From assembly GCA_937927575.1 (NCBI GenBank), contig CALBEE010000164.1:1-64000 (forward strand): a stretch of 64,000 bases of DNA, given 5' to 3'. Made by a program: the position numbers and the translations under genes. The notes under the pieces are model-generated. The model did not search any database. It was not told the origin of the DNA and saw nothing but the letters and a program-made list of their open reading frames with translations. Positions 62,293-64,000 of the stretch are shown here, one piece after another; the first letter of the stretch is position 1, and every line of letters begins with the position of its first letter. The DNA is from an uncultured Saprospiraceae bacterium (GTDB lineage: Bacteria > Bacteroidota > Bacteroidia > Chitinophagales > Saprospiraceae).

Positions 62293-63561
62293 ATGAGAAT
62301 ACTAATACTTGCAATTATTACTTTAGGAATTATAGGTTGTACTGAAGATTATGGTACTGTAACTGTGACTTATCAAGAAGCGACTGCGCTCTATGGCAAT
62401 ATCGATGATGTGCGTGCCGAGCCTTTAAATGAGCCTGTCAGAGATATTCATGATCCAGGAAAGATATATTTGGGAAATGATTTCATATTAATAGGAGAAG
62501 AACAGGAAGGGATCCATGTGATCGATAATTCAGATCCATTAAATCCAATTGCGGTAAATTTCATTAATCTGCCGGGTAATAAAGAGTATTTTGTCAAAGG
62601 CAACTATATATATGCAGAAAGCTATTATGATGTAGTGAAAGTAAATATTGCTGATAAACATAATGCCATTTTAGAATCAAGAGCAGAATTTGTGTTTCAA
62701 GATCTTTGGAAAAATGAAGAAGGAAAATCACTCATAGGTTTTTCTTATGAAGAGAAAACTGAAACCTTTGATGCGGGTGATGATTTTTATGAACAGGTTT
62801 TAGCCGAGAATGAAATCTACTTAGACTATGCTAAAAATATAATTCCTAAATCAGCATTGCCATCTTCATTTGCTGGAAGTGGTTCTAAAGTAAGTGGAAC
62901 TGCTAATAGAGTAACTTACGCTAAAGATCATGTGTATGTGATTGGAAATACTTCTATGTATGTAATTGCAGATAGCGATCAAGGATTAAGCAAAGTAAGT
63001 CTGAGTGATAATTTTTCTAGAATCGGAGAAGGTATGGAAACTATTTTTCCTTATGAAAATAATTTATTCGTAGGCTCTCGTAGTGCAGTCAATATTTTTA
63101 ATATTTCAGATCCGCAGCATCCAGTAGAAGCTTACGAATTTGAGCATGCTACCGCTTGTGATCCGGTTTTGCCAGCTGATGGAGTAGCTTATGTCACTTT
63201 GCGTACGGCTGATTTTTCTGCCTGTCCTGGAAATACCAACTCTTTATTAGTACTGGATACTCGTAATACCAATGACGTTAAAGAAGAAAAAGAAATTACT
63301 ATGACAAGTCCGTATGGAATGACATTAAAAGGGAATGAATTATATGTTGGTGAAGGTGATAATGGGCTTAAAATATTTGATGTGTCTAATAAGTATAAAC
63401 CTGAATTAATAAAAACAATTAATGATGTGAAAGCCTTTGATGTCATTCCTCATCCGACTAATAGTAACCTTACCTTGACAACAGGACCTAATGGTATTTC
63501 CCAATATCTCGTAGAAGGTAATTCAGAAAGTTTGACATGGCAAAGCTCTATTTCTTATTAA
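62293..63561 (+). CDS. LVIVD-repeat lipoprotein
   Basis: 422 residues. Lipobox IIGCTED (Cys about 16). Repeats of the LVIVD beta-propeller type: EEQEGIHVIDNSDPLNPIAV, VNIADKHN, VNIFNISDPQHPVEAYEF, LLVLDTRN, GLKIFDVSNKYKPELIKTI. Such surface proteins are thought to be propellers of unknown ligand. The next gene begins 4 nt after its stop. Confidence 0.86.
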   Translation: MRILILAIITLGIIGCTEDYGTVTVTYQEATALYGNIDDVRAEPLNEPVRDIHDPGKIYLGNDFILIGEEQEGIHVIDNSDPLNPIAVNFINLPGNKEYFVKGNYIYAESYYDVVKVNIADKHNAILESRAEFVFQDLWKNEEGKSLIGFSYEEKTETFDAGDDFYEQVLAENEIYLDYAKNIIPKSALPSSFAGSGSKVSGTANRVTYAKDHVYVIGNTSMYVIADSDQGLSKVSLSDNFSRIGEGMETIFPYENNLFVGSRSAVNIFNISDPQHPVEAYEFEHATACDPVLPADGVAYVTLRTADFSACPGNTNSLLVLDTRNTNDVKEEKEITMTSPYGMTLKGNELYVGEGDNGLKIFDVSNKYKPELIKTINDVKAFDVIPHPTNSNLTLTTGPNGISQYLVEGNSESLTWQSSISY

Positions 63562-63565
63562 GCTG

Positions 63566-64000
63566 ATGCCTCATATTACTCGAATTATAATCCTATTATT
63601 GGGAGTGATATTTTCTATAGGAGCTAGCGCTCAAGAAGATAATGCTTATGATGATGAGATTATTAAAATAGAGCATGCATATCACGATAGCTATGGATAC
63701 CATTATGGTTTTTCGATGGCTATCGGATTGGATGACTTTTCGTTAGATACTACTAAGCACTTGACGGCAGTGCATTTGGATGGATATGTAGGTTGGAGAT
63801 TCAACAAAAAACTATCTCTGTTTTCTGGATTAGGTTTTGAATTCAATGAGTCTCGAATTGCAAGTTTTAGATTCGATACGCAGTTTTTCTCTTTGTATGC
63901 CGGAGGAAGATATAATATCCTGAATACTAGATATATGCCATATGTCTATGCTAGAGCAGGCTATGGTTTTGGTCCTCCTCAAGAAGATGCCATAGTAGAT
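63566..64000 (+). CDS. Outer-membrane beta-barrel protein, 5' part (runs off the window)
   Basis: 145 codons visible from ATG 63566. Signal peptide (to GASAQ about residue 23), then alternating hydrophobic strands (YGFSMAIGLDDFSL, LDGYVGWRFNKKLSLFSGLG, FFSLYAGGRYNILN, MPYVYARAGYGFG) as in small OmpA-like barrels. It follows the LVIVD lipoprotein by 4 nt, so the two form an operon. The end lies beyond the window. Confidence 0.78.
   Translation, partial: MPHITRIIILLLGVIFSIGASAQEDNAYDDEIIKIEHAYHDSYGYHYGFSMAIGLDDFSLDTTKHLTAVHLDGYVGWRFNKKLSLFSGLGFEFNESRIASFRFDTQFFSLYAGGRYNILNTRYMPYVYARAGYGFGPPQEDAIVD

Overview
The window is an AT-rich stretch of a Bacteroidota chromosome. The signs are a type IX secretion C-terminal sorting domain, many lipoproteins, TAnnTTTG-type -7 promoter elements, few Shine-Dalgarno sites, and Bacteroidota-typical families (DUF3667, DUF4293, OstA-like, carboxypeptidase-regulatory-domain proteins, TPR/SH3 BatE-like). 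A marine, polysaccharide-degrading member (perhaps Saprospiria or Cytophagia) is likely, but I cannot place it more finely. No rRNA, tRNA, CRISPR array, insertion sequence or prophage was seen.

Layout. 0-3.6 kb: end of a MoxR ATPase, a DUF58 protein, small unknown genes and queE. 3.8-13.8 kb: a compact alginate catabolism locus made of a FadR-type GntR regulator with its operator, PL6 and PL17 alginate lyases, a KdgF-like cupin, a hexuronate MFS transporter, a DEH reductase (SDR), KDG kinase and KDPG aldolase. Together these take alginate oligomers to pyruvate and glyceraldehyde-3-phosphate. No SusC/SusD pair lies beside it. 13.7-29.6 kb: mixed genes, including a translationally coupled 37-residue membrane peptide, RidA, a thioredoxin-fold protein without CxxC, a GmhB-like phosphatase, a TonB-dependent receptor, a membrane-anchored winged-helix regulator facing a phased TGTAAA repeat, a PQQ-like propeller, the PDH E2 subunit, two secreted unknowns separated by a diverged 100-bp direct repeat, a methyltransferase broken by one in-frame TAG, and an ABM/SnoaL gene pair under an AraC-type gene. 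29.7-48.8 kb: mostly housekeeping and envelope genes (recR, a GT2 fused to a degenerate sugar-phosphate transferase, M20 and M23 peptidases, alaS, patatin, amidohydrolase, TPR protein, polysaccharide deacetylase, gltX). Among them is a lipoprotein with a possible permuted NlpC/P60-like C-terminus, followed 2 nt later by a small membrane-anchored gene (toxin/immunity-like).

48.8-52.9 kb is a small defence/toxin patch. An Abi_2 (AbiF/AbiD-type) HEPN RNase gene is preceded by a short structured RNA with its own promoter and a terminator-like end, and about 2.4 kb further on lies a HicA-HicB pair. 53-64 kb: an OstA-like multi-repeat protein (apparently without an ATG/GTG/TTG start before its signal peptide), a BatE-like TPR/SH3 protein, a DUF6688-like membrane gene split at a T7 run, a large TolB-propeller amidohydrolase, an LVIVD-repeat lipoprotein and the start of an outer-membrane beta-barrel gene.

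The most interesting items are the AbiF-plus-RNA locus, the lipoprotein/small-protein pair, the phased TGTAAA operator, the nested inverted-repeat element at 50.4 kb, and the two broken genes. All calls come from reading the sequence; no database search was run.
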